This document shows positions 37,815-51,970 of a DNA stretch of 64,000 bases, piece by piece; the first letter of the stretch is position 1, and each line of letters begins with the position of its first letter. The stretch covers positions 24,255,915 to 24,319,914 of the forward strand of contig ML664199.1 of NCBI GenBank assembly GCA_007570785.1, written 5' to 3'. The notes under the pieces were generated by a model. The model saw only the letters and a list, made by a program, of their open reading frames with translations, was not told the origin of the DNA and did not search any database. Position numbers and translations under genes: made by a program. The stretch comes from Antilocapra americana. Its lineage: Eukaryota > Chordata > Mammalia > Artiodactyla > Antilocapridae.

Positions 37815-37975
37815 TAGACATCTAACAGGTGGGACAGTTCTCAGGGCTTCTGAGAATCGGTTTCCCAGGTTACAATCCTCAGTTTGGCTCTAATAAAATC
37901 TTTTGTTTTTTTACATTGATTATTGAATTTTCATCGACTGTTGTCTGTTTCATCGACTACTGAATTTTGAGAGTA
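37815..37975 (+). mobile_element. ERV LTR 3' fragment (R/U5-like)
   Basis: Sequence with 'caggttacaatcctcagttt', an AATAAA signal and a short T-rich end. It resembles the polyadenylation part of a ruminant endogenous retroviral LTR and shares blocks with 59576-59760. No internal viral gene is present. Confidence 0.45.
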
Positions 37976-38539
37976 CGTTAGGTATTCTGACTGCAAGTTC
38001 TTTCAGACATGTGACTGGGGAACATTTCCTCCCAGTCTGTAGTTTGTTATTTCATTATAACTCACCAGCATCTTCCACTAAGGAGACAGTTTTTGATTTT
38101 GATAAAGTGCAACTTGTCAGTTCTTTTGTTTTCTGAATCATGCTTTTGCTGTGGCATAAGAACTCATGTCCCCTGGTCACAAAGGTTTTCTTTTGTCTCA
38201 CACTTTATATTTAGACATATAACTCACATTGAGTTCATCTTTTCAGTGAGTGTAAGGCTTATGTCAGGAGCCTATTTTCTGTATCTGGATGTCCAATTGC
38301 TCCAGCACTACCCCTTCTCAGATTAAACTGCCATGGAACCTCAAAGGGCCTCCTTGACATCACAGCCCTGGTCAGGTGTCAGGAGTAAGTAACATGGTGT
38401 CACCTCAAGGAAGATGCCCTATGAACACAGAGGCTGTTTGACTTTTTTTTACATGGATTTAGATACAGCACTACTTAAACTTTGTTATAGAAAAAACTAC
38501 ATACATAATAGTTTAAAACAGCTTTTTTTAAAAAAAAGA

Positions 38540-39050
38540 AATGTGGCATTCTTTTTTAAATTGAGGCATAACTGATATGTAATATGTTAGTCTCAGGTGT
38601 ACAACATAATGATTCCATGTTTGTACACATTGCAAAATGAACACAATGTCTAGTGAACATTGGTCATCGTGCAGTTACAAAATTTTTTCTTGTAATCAGA
38701 ACTTTTAAGACCTATTAGCAACTTTCAAATATGTAATACATATAGTCACCATGCTGTACATGACGTCTCTATGAATTACTTATTTTATAACTGGAAGTTT
38801 GTGTCTCTTGACCCTCTTCACCCATTTTGCCCACTCGCACCCTTGACCCCCTGCCCCCTGCCACTGACAGCCACCAATCTATTCTCTGTGTCAATCAGCT
38901 TGGTTTTTTTAATCATTCCACATATAAGTGAGATCATACAATATTTGTCTTTCTGTGACTTTATAGCAGTGTCCTATCCATGCTGTTGTAAACAGCAAGA
39001 TTTACTTATCTGTGGCTGAATAATATTCCATTGTTAAACCAACCACATTT
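38540..39050 (-). repeat. L1 3' UTR fragment
   Basis: Antisense L1 3' region: 'aaattgaggcataactgata', 'ctcaggtgtacaacataatg', later 'gccaccaatctattctctgt' and 'cacatataagtgagatcata'. Intergenic, close to the LIMS1 3' end. Confidence 0.75.
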
Positions 39051-39189
39051 TCTCATTCATTCTTCCATTAGTAGACACTTAGGTTGTTTCCAAAATGGCT
39101 TTCTTAAGCACTCTTCCTATATCCTCATGGTTCCATGTCTCAAAGCCGTTCAAGTTAAGCAAAACACAACAGTTATTCTTAATAATTAT

Positions 39190-41692
39190 GAACATTTATT
39201 AAGCACCAAGAGTATACTGCACTGGTTGCTATGTAAAAACACAATTATTGATGTAATGTCCCTGCCACTGAGCTTACAATCAAAAATGAAATATAACAAT
39301 GCTATAAGCCAACTTCAAAATTTCCTTAATTTAGAAATTGCTGTTTTGGCAAACAAATAAGGCAAAATGACCTACCATCAGTTGCAATGTTAATAAGATG
39401 TAAAGAATGTTTGACTCGTACCCAGACATTTTCCCTATTAGGCTTGATAAGGAAAAGAGCACTTAGAAATGTGGTAAACAATGAATTATTTCAAATGCCT
39501 TGTAGGATTTTAAGCAAGGATTTGTTCACTGGCTTGAGCTTCTCTCTTCTGGGAGGAAGCCATGTGAAACTAAACAAGTCCATCCTCTTATCCACTGACA
39601 ACTGTTAATTCCTTCCTCCTGGCAACAGTGAGGACTCACTGATCCCCTGCAAGGGGCAGGGATTGTGTGTCTAGATAAAACACCCCATGGCCTTGGAGGC
39701 TTCAAGGGGCAAACTTGCAGGAATTACAAACTTATATTTTACGAGAGGGATAAGCAGCGGGACCTCTGGGCACAGGAGAGACATGAACCCTGTAGTGATT
39801 CAGCCCACGCCTCTTCTTAGTGATTAGAAACACAGGTAAGTGGGCGCTTTCTGCTCTGGATTTCCTGTGTGGGAGCATTTAGGAATTTTAGCATCAAGAC
39901 CCCAGACTGCAGATCCTGCACTGTATCTACAGTACAGTATTTAATAAATACTTAAAAGATTTTAGTTGCTGGTCATGTATTAGCTGACAAAGGCACGCTG
40001 AAGGGAATTTGATTCTTACTGTCAAATGCAAAGTCTGTTCAGACTTCTGAGCATAGTCTTAAACTATACATTATTTTCTATCACTGATCATTCTTTGAAC
40101 TCTAAAATTAGAGCACTAAAAACAATTAAGTAATTGGTTATAAATTAACTAAAAACTGAAATACTATTTAAAGTGCATGCAAAAGTATTTAAAAATACAT
40201 GCATACAAATATCTTAATGGCAGACTGGTAGCATCCTGAGATTTTTTTTTATGGCAAAATAACATTTCAGCAATTTTTTGAGAAACCAATAATTTTCCCC
40301 TTAGAAGCCCATCTTTGCACCTTTCTTTTACATGATTACATAGTAGCAGCAACATTGAAAAAATGTTCACAAAATTCGCTTTGCATATAGGTTTATGGAG
40401 AAAGACATCCAGAAACTTTAAAACTTTGCAAAATAAAATAATTCACTACTTTTGGCATAAAGTTGACATTTAAACACCACTCTTCCAATTTAAAAGTGTT
40501 ACTTATACCTCCTACATATAGTAAATAAAATCTAATTATAAGATTTATAATGAAAAACTTGAAACACATATCAACATCATTCCCTTCTGATTAAGATCAC
40601 AAATTCAATGTGTTTCCCCAAAAAGAAGAAAAAAATGTTAATATAATCATAGCTGTGGTAAATGAGTTTGAGTTTACAGATCTCATTCAATGCACTTGTT
40701 TTCAGTTTGTAAGGTATGAAACAGCTAGAATTCCTGATTAACGTATGTATATTTCTAAGGCAAGGCAAGTTTATTTATATATAAAGCATAGATATTAGCA
40801 TGGTTATAAAGGCAATATAGTCAATACATAACCATTCATGTTTAAGTGATACATTCCAAACTACTTAACATTTAAATTCATGTCCTATTCTAAGACTGCA
40901 TCTGTGACCTTAAGCTTCAAAGTATAATTGCTGTAATACATGAAAAAATACTTAATTTTTCCAATATTGTAAAGTATACTGTATTTTCAAATACCTAGTA
41001 TAAATTTTTTTCGCACAAAATTTTAAAAAGAATACTATTAGCTAGCTATAACTATTATGTCAAGTAACAGTATAAAGAAGTTCACAAAAGAGAACAAAGA
41101 TTAAAACTAAGCTTAATAATTATTGCATTTAACCATAACAATAAAAGTCCCCAAATCAAGTAGTTTTGAATATACTTGTTTCTTGTCTGGAATAATGTAT
41201 ATATTCATTTTATAGTTTGATAAACTAGTTTGATAAACACACTAAGATTCTGTGAGATAGTTTTCTTTTTTATATCCTCCCCAACTGCAGTTGTAATTAA
41301 TTTTCTTTTGAATACAAAGTAAATAATGTTTATATTTTTTTATCTGAGTCACGTAAAAACTGACTCCTTTCATTTTTAAAAGTTATATTTAATATTTTGG
41401 ACCTTAATTAAAATTTAACATTTATCCATGTTTCTTTTTCTATTATGTATCATCTACATTTCAACAAACTGATAAGGGTTATTAACAAAGGCAAATCTTG
41501 ATCTCATCCATGTTTTAAATATGATGACAGAAACTTTTTTTCTCTTTAATGAGAAAAAGGAGATGAAGAACACCATTCAATAGGTCCTCTTTGCTCTCAA
41601 CTATTTTGAGACACAACTTTAAGACAGGGTGCATCAGATCAGGCAATGTTGTGAGCTCTTATCTTTGCATAGAAGAGAAAAAAGAAAAGAAG
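39190..41692 (-). other. LIMS1: Probable LIMS1 3' UTR
   Basis: AT-rich, mostly repeat-free sequence directly after the canonical stop. On the minus strand AATAAA occurs at 40775-40770 (3' UTR of about 0.9 kb) and at 39200-39195 (about 2.5 kb). The second lies in an ancient MIR/L2-like repeat and may be fortuitous. The true end cannot be decided by eye. Confidence 0.45.
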
Positions 41693-41807
41693 TTATTTCC
41701 TTCCTAAGGTCTCAGCTAGCTTCTTAAGTCTTTTCTTCAGCTCCAATGGAAATTTCTCATAGCACTTCTTACAGACTGGCTTCATGTCAAACTCCACAAA
41801 TTTATTC
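41693..41807 (-). CDS. LIMS1: LIMS1 canonical terminal exon B
   Basis: 115 bp after an acceptor AG at 41809-41808, encoding [20 protein letters not shown] then [17 protein letters not shown] and stop TAA (41695-41693). It gives the standard 325-residue PINCH1. Cys300 and Cys303 finish LIM5. The basic C-terminal helix includes the reported nuclear-localisation-like stretch KKRLKKL. Confidence 0.95.
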
Positions 41808-44800
41808 CTAAAGTTAATAATAATAAAAAAAAGTTAGTGGAAATATATTCACATTTTTATACAGATAATGTGCAGTAATTTTATTGAAGTAAATGAAGAC
41901 ACTATGCCTATTACAACTATATTCATGTTAGCAAAAAACTGTAATTTGAATTTCAATTCTAATCATTATGGTAAACATAAACTACAATACCATTTGAAGA
42001 AAGTTGCCCTTATAAACTGACCTTGTACAATGATCTGTATGATACAGAATGCTGATTACATTTTAGTCTGTGCTAAATATGCAGGGAATCTAACATGAAT
42101 AAAACTCAGATAAAGTCAATCACGTTTTAAAATACTGTGAGAACATTTTAAAAAAATAGTTATTCAGAGCAAAGAATTATATCTCTCTGAGAAGACTGAT
42201 CCTCCTTATTATAGGTGTAAGTATCTCACACAGTATTTTACATGGTGGAGCTATGAGGCTTCATCTTGTCTGGCCTCCCATCCCAACAACAATGATCATC
42301 TTCAAAAAGAAAAACCTACACTAACATCTAGGTTACTTTGGTTGGCTGTCTCACAGCAGTGGACCATGTGGCCTGTGGTCACCTCTGTGATCGATGTCTA
42401 TATGGAGGACTCAATTCTTTAAAAGCCAGGACAGCACACACCCTCAATTCACTTGTACAATTCCGGACAGGTGTTGAGAAGGCCTCCTAGCTATGGGTGA
42501 TGCATTTCCAGTTGACAGCTACCAGGGCTCATAGCCGTTGAGATAGTGGGTCCATAACTGTGAATGAACAAATGCAGAACTTTCTAACTAGTTCAATTTC
42601 TGTGAAATTACATCTAGGAAACATCTGTGGGACAAGTCCAGTGACACAGGTATCTGTTACAAATTATTACATCTGTTAATACAATTTTAAAGAACAAAAA
42701 AATAACAAAGTTAAATCCTGACCACATATTTAAAATGAAAAACCTTTTTTTGAAAATACGACATGAGAATTATTTTCTGATTTTTTTTCCAGAGATCCTA
42801 ATAATGACAGTAATTCAAATGATGTTATGTTTCAATTGGCAATTTGATTTAAATAGTGCTATTGAGTTAAAAAGTTCTCCCAAAGTGTTCTATAGACCCC
42901 CATGAACCATAGTTTGCCAGGGTCCTCTGTTCATGGGATTTTCCAGGCAAGAATACTGGAGTGGGTTACCATATCCTTCTCTAGGGGATCCTCCCAACTC
43001 ATGGGTTGAACCCCCGTCTCCTGCTTTGGCAGGTGGATTCTTTACCACTGAGCCACCAGGGAAGCCTGCTAAACAAACCTTACATTGTTTTAATTTTATA
43101 TCTGAATTTTAATTTTTATTTGTAGAAGGAAACTTGAAAACTGAAACAATAAAAAACTTTTAGAACTCAGAGCACAATGGTCCCTGTGAAGAACTGAGAC
43201 AGTCTTTCTAACAATGCAAGAGAATTTCAAAGACTGAAATATGTCCTGTGAAAACCAGGAATTGTACAAAAACACATACATACATCCAGAGATGCCATAT
43301 CTTATTCTCTACCTTAGATGGTCTCTGCTTAGATAGGAAACATGCTGAGAGGGTTTAGTTTAATATAAAACTTAGAACATGCAGCACTGGAACTGACCAA
43401 TTATATTCTTTAAGGCAAAGAAGCCAAAAACTAGGATTTTAAAAGCTGTGATGATCAGACAGAAATATTTTGAAACTTACATTATCTATTAAGAGATTAG
43501 AATTCTTCCCTTTGAATCCACTGGAAAAAAAATAGAACTCTATACCATATTGTAATTAAAAAATGAGCTGAGAGTCTACAGATTCAAGGAAGCAAGTGCA
43601 GTACAGGTTATGTGAAGAGTGCACCCTATAAAGGATGTAATTTTAATAATTAGGCAAAAAGACCAGCTCTACACAGGACAAGCCCATCTGTGTCAGCCTC
43701 TGGAATCTACAAATACATGCCAAAAAGAAACGAGAAAAGAAAGCAAGAGACAAAACCAGGATGAACATGTATTCTAGAAGACTAACCACAGGAGAAAGCA
43801 GTAGAAATGGTGGCAGAGGGACAGAAAAGCTCACAGACAGACTGGCTTTTTCTTTTTCTGCTTGTCCTTATCCTTGGCTTCTCTCTCCCGCTTGGCAAGT
43901 CTCCTCTTAAATTCTTCTGGCATTTTCTCATAACAATGTTTGCAGACTGGCTTTAGATCAATCTCAACAAACTTATCCCTTTGTGTAGGACAGAGAAGGA
44001 ACAGAAGAAAACAGGGAACGATTAAAGGAGGAACCTTTGCTTTGAGAAGACCTGGACAGAAAGAAGAAAGAAGCATCAGGCCTTTCTCTTCCAACACTGA
44101 AGGCCCTCCACAGTGTCCCCTGCGGGTCCCACCCGAGGGCTCGCAGGCCCAGTGCACACTTACTTGAGTGTCAGCTTGGCGCTGCAGGTGGAGCAGGCAA
44201 AGCAGTGCACACACCAGGCTTTGTTGAGGGCGGAGACCACTGGGGAGAGAGGGGATGGTCACTCACCCGCAGCTCGGCTCACCGCCAACCCCTTCCCCAG
44301 GCCGCTTCTCTAGGGCTTTCCTCACAAAAGAACCACACATGGCACTAAGCATCTCAGTGCTGTTAACTGATGCTCAGGGAATCAGCTGAAGTTATTCACT
44401 AATTTATCTATCACGCTGTTAGAACACACAGTCCGGCTCTGCATCTGCCTCCCACAACTGCAGGCCTCACCTCAGGGAAGGCCATTCCTGCCTTTCAACC
44501 TATATTGATGGCTAATGTTTCAAGACACCCGAACAGCAGATGCCAAGTCTCCCCATCAGAGCCCCCACCCCTCAGCCGTGAAGGTGTGGCCCAACTCTCT
44601 TGGCAGTGTTACCTGCCTCCTGCCACCGGCCCAGCAAGGAAGTCTGAACTAGGTAAGTAACTGAAACAGGAGCCAGGTGCTAACCCACCAGCCAGGGTGA
44701 GTCTGCCTTCCAAGCTGACACTAAGCTCCTCTGCCCGCTTCTCTCTCCTGGCAACTGCCTCCCGCAGATGGAGGTGAGATTTATTTCCACCAGCACTAAA

Positions 44801-47800
44801 GATCACTTTCCTGAAGCCACCCCTTCACAAAGGGCACTTGGGCAGTGTTTCAGAAAGTATTTCCTGAATTCGGCTCTCTGCCCAGAGGCATGAAGCGGGC
44901 TGGAAACAGCAGTGTTTACAACTTCACCAGGAAGCTTCTGGCAGAATCTGCTAATGACTGCTGGCAAACAGCTGCTTCCTTTCCATGCTAGTCGATCAGG
45001 CCTCCTCACATGGGACCAGGGGGCAGAATCTGGAAAGGTCTAGAGACAACCATCAGGTGTTCATGTCTGCAGGGTTCAGGGGACCCTCCCCAAGTGCCCC
45101 TAATGAACACACCCCACAGCTTCCACCGAAAGTAATTCTAGGGATGGGAGGGAGAAGCAAGACTCGGGGTCGGTCATTTCTGTGGTAACGACCCTGCAGC
45201 ACTGGCCTTAAGTGTCATCACAAATGAGCAACAAGTTCAGCTCTTAGGAGTCAGCATCTCGTGGCTAGGGGTCACTTGGGGCATACCCCAAAGAAAGGGG
45301 AAAAGTAACTGATGGCCATCACATTTTCCAGTTTTCACATGACCCCAGGGTTCTGTGTCCAAAGGCGCCCTACAGGTGCTCACCATCGCCTTCTATAACA
45401 CGGTTGCAGTGGAAACAAACATCACCAAATAGCTGGAAATGAGAAAAGACAAAAAAAAGTGGTGAAACTAAAGATATGTTACAACTAAGTATCGGAACAC
45501 CAAACATTTAATATAATTTCAGTTCTTCATACAACTTAAAAACAAATACCCTACAGCATGTTTCTAGCTTCCATATACAGGCATTAACATACAATCTTTT
45601 TCTTTCTGACTTCACTCTGTATAATAGGCTCTAGCTTTATCCACCTCGGTAGGATTGACGCAAATGAGTTCTTGATAGCGGAGTAATATTGCAGTGAATT
45701 GAGAGAACAGTGTAGAAACATATACATTACCATATGTAAAAAAGATAGCAAGAGGGAATTTTCTGTGTGACACAGGGAGCTCAACCAAGTGCTCTGTGAC
45801 CACCTAGAGGAGTGGGGAGCATGGGAGATGGGAGGGGATTTCAGGAAGGAAGGGATATATGTATACCTGTGGCTGATTTACATTGATGTGTGGCAGATGC
45901 CAACCCAATATTGTAAAACAATTATCCTTCAATTAAAAAAAAAAGAGCCTGGCTACCTAAACTCAGAATTTGTTGTTACTAGAGATGATCAGTAAATGCT
46001 TACTGACTAGTGTTTACTTCCTACAGTGAAAACAATTTACTATTCATCTTGATGAAAAACAAAACAAGGCTCTGGAGATGTTCCAGATTTCAGGATGGTA
46101 AAGGAGCATGAGAACCCCAGACTGGGACCAGCACTGGAGTAGAAAAAAGGCCAGAAGGACATTACTCGGTAAAGTGACAAAACTGGAATGGACAGAGTAA
46201 TCAATACCGATAACGGTGGTTATACAAGTGAGTCCCGTATTCTTGGGAAGTACACACTGAGGCATTAGGGGTAAAGGACCACAGGAATTTCTCATCAAAT
46301 GCTTTAGAGAAGAATCTGCATGCTTTTGAATGTATACACTGACTCGCATATAGTGAGACAAGCATTTATGTATGTATCAGAGAAGGCAGGAAGGACACAC
46401 ATGTGATGAAGCAGGTACTGAATCTGAGTATTAACACATAGGCATTTTTTTTTGTATTTATTATTTTACCACTTTTCTCTCAGTATGAAGTGATTTTCCA
46501 AATAAAAAGTTAAAAAGCCATGTGTATAGCCCAGTGTACATTTCCCCAGAGCTCTCCTTGTGTGTAAGCGTGGAGAAGCTCAAGTTCACGTAAGTGTGTG
46601 TCACATCCAAAGAGCCCATCTCTACCTGGTTGTAGTGGGTTTCACAGTACGCCAGGCCCTTCCTCTCATAATGGCGATGTCCAAGGAATGGCTTCTCACA
46701 CTTGGCACAAACAAAATGCTGAAAGAAATGGCATTAGGTCATATTTGCATCACCATGTTTTATTTATGTAATGAAGCAAAGCCCCAGAGCTAAAGAGAAG
46801 ATCCATGAAAGCCTAGGCACTGGTGTCATCTGGGTCACAAGCGACCCTGCAGTGCTCCCAGCCTTCATCTGGCATTCGGAGGCCCGGACTCAACAGCAGA
46901 ATGAGGACAGAGAGGACAGGTGGACGCCCCTCTGGGTTGGACCAGGAACCAAGAGGTCTCCCCGCACCGTCACAGGCTGACCACAGCACCGTGCCATCTA
47001 GGTTCTTAGTTTTCCACAAAGTTGACTGTCACCAAGTGCCCCCACTCGCCCCTCAGCATCCCCCAGCCTTGCTGGCACCCCTGAGTCTTGGGTGTGTGAG
47101 GGCCCGATCACCTTGCCACAGGCACTCACCTCCACGTGCCACTGCTTTCCCATGGCGTTCACCACACGCCCCTCGATGGGCCGGCGGCAGGCACCGCAGA
47201 TGGGCACCCCCATCTTGTCGTGGCATGGCAGGCAGTACAGCTCCCCCTTGAGCTCCCGGGCGTCAGCGGTCAGCTCCTTCCTGCCCAAGAGAGGAACCCC
47301 TGAGCACCACCAGCGAGGGGAGAGCAGTGGCTGGTATGGCTGACGCCCTGAGAGAAGGCATCCGAATAGACCACCGCAACAACCCCGTAACTGCTTGCTC
47401 CCCCAGAGGTGGTCACAGTGACTGACCAGCTTCAGCAGGCTTCATATTCGTGTCAAAATAAACATCACCCAGCGACGACCAGTTAAACGTACCCCAACGC
47501 AGGGCCTTGTCTCTGCTGTCTCTTTATTATAGAGTCCCTCCTTGTTTTCCTTAAGAAGCTGGGGGAGAGGGATGCAGGCCCGGGGACAGAACTGCCGACA
47601 CTACCTTCCTAAAATAACAAGAGTGTGGAGACCAGTTCCACTTCCTGACACTCACTAACAAGCTGCTAAGAACAGCTGTAGGTTCACAGAAAACACGCAG
47701 ACCAAACACCCAGACTGCTCCCGACAAATGCTTGAGTTCACTACTATCTTCTGTCTCCTGAGTTAATAAACAGAGGTGGCCCCCAAACAAGATGAATTTC

Positions 47801-50800
47801 ATCTGTTTTAAAAGGTTCTTTAGGAGAAGTGCTCATGGAGAATGAATAGAAGAGGACAGGCAAGAAAACCAGACCAAGCAGGAACTGAATCCCCAAACAA
47901 GCTGTCTGTCAGCTTTCACTGCAGCTCTCTACTCCCCGTGGGAGCAGCCAGGACAGCCACGCCGACTACAGTCAAGGACCTTTTCCATTAAGTTCTTATA
48001 CTACTCAGCAGACTGTGAAATGCATAGCCTAGCAACTTATCCTGAGCTTCTGAAGAAAAAACAAAATTGCCTTTAGATGTAAATAGAGAGGGAAAGTAAA
48101 CAGATGCAGTTTAAACGCTAATGGTTACAACTGTGAAAGTTATATCCATTTTGATACAAAGATAAGACCATTTAAAGTTTTTTTCTTTGCATGGGAGAGG
48201 AGACCCTGTATTAAAAACAATGTGATGAAAAACAGCTGTGGGGATCACTGGGGATATTTTAATATGAGCTGATTAAAGGTATTAGGGCTTTTCAGGTGGC
48301 ACAGTGGTAAAGAATCCATCTGCCAATGCAGGAGACACAGGTTTGATCCCTGGGTTGGGAAAGATCCTTTGGAGGAGGGCATGGGAACCCACTTCAGTGT
48401 TCTTGCCTGGGAAATCCCATGGACAGAGGAGCCTGGTGGGCTACAGTCTGTGGTGTCGCAAGAGTCCTCTATGAATGAGTCTCTTGACTCTCCTATAGAT
48501 TTAACATTTTTTGGATTAAAAGCTGAAGAAAACCAATCTGGGTGCTGGAGTAATAGTAATACCCAGGTCAGTGCGTTCACTTAGTTCCACTGTCGGAATG
48601 GTAAGCCAAAGAACGTGGGCCTACCCGCAGTTGGCACAGTTGAAGTGGTCTGGATGGTAGGGGTCGTTCTTGAATATCAGGGGCTGCTCATCGATGATAG
48701 CGTGGCACTTCTGGCAGATGTACTTGCCGAGGCCCCGGGCTTTCTCCCGGTTATGACAGGGGCGACACAGGTGCCTAAACAGAGCCACAGAAGCTGACAT
48801 TTAAAATCCAACATTCCTCTAATAATTAAAACAAAAAAAAAAACTTCCCATATCTATGCAAAGATTTCAAAAGACCGTTTCTTAAAAATCACTGCTGTGT
48901 TTCAATAGCAGAACCAAGCCCCACTTTCCACAGGAAGCTACATACCCCCACCCAGATGATCAGGTAGCACTTAAAAGACCCCCCTGGCAGCCATGCCACA
49001 TGCAAGACAATGCCAGGGCATCCCCCACAGGCCCGGCCACGCCACACTGCACGTATATGACCTGGGAGCACAGGTGACCTGCGTCGCCACCCTGCCCACC
49101 CACCCGCCTGCCCTGCGGGGACCGGTGCCCTGCTCGTACCTCCCGGCGTTCTTGACAAAACCAATGTCAGCCAGGACCTCCTGGCACAGGTCACAGCGGA
49201 AGCACTCGGGGTGCCAGCTGTTGTTCATGGCTTTGATCACCCGGCCGATGATGAATTCACCTGTAGGAGGGACACTCAGGCTACAGCTTGGCCTCCCTGC
49301 CCACGCCCTGGGAAAGCCTTCTCCCTGTGCTAGGACCCCGCAGGAGGCGCTGCATTAGAAAAATGTCTCCATGTCCCCTGAGCCCTTGTGTTTGACCCTG
49401 CAGCCACATTCTCGGGCCATCTTGTCTCGTCTCTGGGTCTGTTCCCCTTTTCTAAACAAGGTGTGGGCTCTCCCTCTCCAAGGCCTGTGGTTATATCAGG
49501 TCATGGGCACAGAAAACAGAAATCCACAGCCTGCTTTCTTGTGATGCAGACTTAACTTCTTTCTGCATCCAGCCTTCTCAGCGTCTACTTGCTAATCCCA
49601 GGTTCTCTGGCTGTGTGACCGGCAGGCCACCCCTGTGCCTCTTGAGGTCCCTGCTGCCCCCCACCGATTGCAGTGACAAAAGGGAATTGCATGGAAGCCC
49701 GGCAGGTCCTGGGGTCAGTCACCCCCGAGGCCATGAGAAGTGGTGCTCTCAGGTCGGGACTCTCCCAGGTGGTTAACCTCGATGACCGGGAGTGCGGCTG
49801 ACAAGCATCTGACGCCTCTTCCCTCCTACGCAGCTCCTGGGAGGAAGTTGTGTAGAAGGAAACTTACTTTTCATGGCAGGTTAGGCACCAACACTTACCA
49901 CACTGATGACAGCAAGGAGCAAATAGCATCTGGAAGTCATGTTCACAGTATTTCCTTCCTTCAAACTGAAACAGAAAGTACGCCCCTTGTGAGTAGGAGA
50001 CAGCCCCAGGATCCATCATCCTCCTGAGGCCTGTGAAGCAGAGGGGCACCCTCTGGCACCTTCCACACGCCTGCGTGTGGATATAGGACAGGCTCCCCAA
50101 CCAGCTGAGACCAGAAGTGACCCTCCGCCTCCAGAGAACAATGAGCTCCCTGCTCACCAGGCTTCACCAGGTCTTGGCTAAACCCCACCTACAGGGTGGA
50201 AAGAACCACAGACCCCTCTCCCCATGTTGAAAAAAACAAACTTACAGACAGTAAATATTCTAGCATATTTTAACTGTAAACACTTTTGCGTGATGTGCTG
50301 TGCTTAGTCACTCGGTCGTGTCCGACTCTTTGCAACCCCATGGGCTGTAGCCCGCCAGGCTCCTCTGTCCATGGGATTCTCCAGGCAAGAATATGAGAGT
50401 GGGTTGCCATGCCATCCTCCAGGGCATGTTCCTGACCCAGGGATTGAACCCAGGTCTCCTGCATTGCAGGTGGATTCCTTACCATCTGAGCCACCAGTGA
50501 AGCACACTACAAAGATTACTATACAAACGATCAAAATATAAGTATGGAGACTTCCTTGGTCATCCAGTGGTTAAGAGTCCAGCTTGCAATGCAGGGGACA
50601 TGGTTCGATCCCTGGCCCCAGAAGATCCCACAAGTGGAGGCGCAGTTAAGCCTACGTGCCCTAACTACCAAGCCTGTGTGCTTCAAGTACGAAGCCTGCG
50701 TGCCTCGACTAGAGAGCCTTTGCACCAGAATCAAAGATCCCATATGACTTAGAGAAGATTCTGATGCAGCCAAATCAATCTATCAATTGATCAACAGTTT

Positions 50801-51931
50801 ATAGGAAAACATGTTACAAGTGTTAATTGCATTTACTGTTTGATTATTCGCATGAGCAACATGTCCTACCAAGGTAAGCAGGACCCCTCTTTCCCTCACA
50901 GTGATTTCAGTCCTCCACTGATAAGCATGCCTGACACCTGGAAGACTTGGCGTTCAACATTATCTAGTTTATTAATGTTTTCTATTTGGGGGACTGCTTA
51001 TACCCTTCTCATAGTATGGGAAAAAGAAAGTGATGGAGAGGCAACAGCAAGCCATAGAGATAAGAGCCTGTCTCTTCTCTTTTCCTCCTTAGAATCTCTC
51101 CTAAAGCCACTGCCATAATTACTCATTTCAGTAAAAATTCTTAGCTCTGAAAATAGTAGGTCAGGGAAAGAAAACCATATCAGATATCAGAGGACCAAAC
51201 TGAGTTCTAACCCTATTACATCACTGGTCTGCTCTTGTCAAGGGCATGCAGCCTCTCTGGGCCTCGAGAAGGATCAGGCAGGTAAAGGGCTTTACAAGTG
51301 TGGAGACCACCGTCTCCTTGGGGCAAGCTCCCTGGACCCCCCGAGACTGTGCTGCGGGCCTGGGCGCCAGGGGCCACAGCCTCCCCTGTACCAGCTTAGG
51401 GACTGGAGAGCCCTGCTCGGCCCCCAGAGCTAGCCTAAAGGCCGTCACCCTCAACAGAGACATTCCTGTTCTGATGGCAAGGGTTTCTGTCGTAGGGAAC
51501 ACGTGTTCTGGGAACATGGCAGGAGCTAAAAAGATGTGTCTGAGCAACACGGTGCTCTGGAGTTTGTCCTGACACACACACTGCTCTGCCCTGCGGCCCC
51601 ATGACTTCTGCAGGCTGGCCGCGAGCCTCCCTCCAGGCCCTATTCCTATGGGAAAATACTGTCGGACTGACCAACAACTGACTTACTAATGACCTTTAAA
51701 AGCCACCTTTTCTTCCTCAGGAATGGCTTGTAAAACAGGAAAAGTTTAAAACCTGCAGGAGGAGAAACCAAACAGCAGCTACCTCTGGGTGTCACATAAC
51801 CGTGTACACAGATCACCATATAGAGACACAAGGAGGTGATCACACAGGCACACACTCACACACAGCCACACACAGATATACACAGACACATACAGACACA
51901 GATATGCACACAGACACACACAGAACATACA

Positions 51932-51970
<39 letters not shown>

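Noticed and set aside
43831..43842. CaaX prenylation box at the end of LIMS1 exon A
   Set aside because: The cysteine is second from the end (PVCL), not fourth, so it does not fit CaaX, CC or CxC.
43831..44262. 143-codon minus-strand frame reading through LIMS1 exons 9 and A
   Set aside because: It crosses an intron; exon 9 is out of frame in it. Only the terminal exon part is the real protein.
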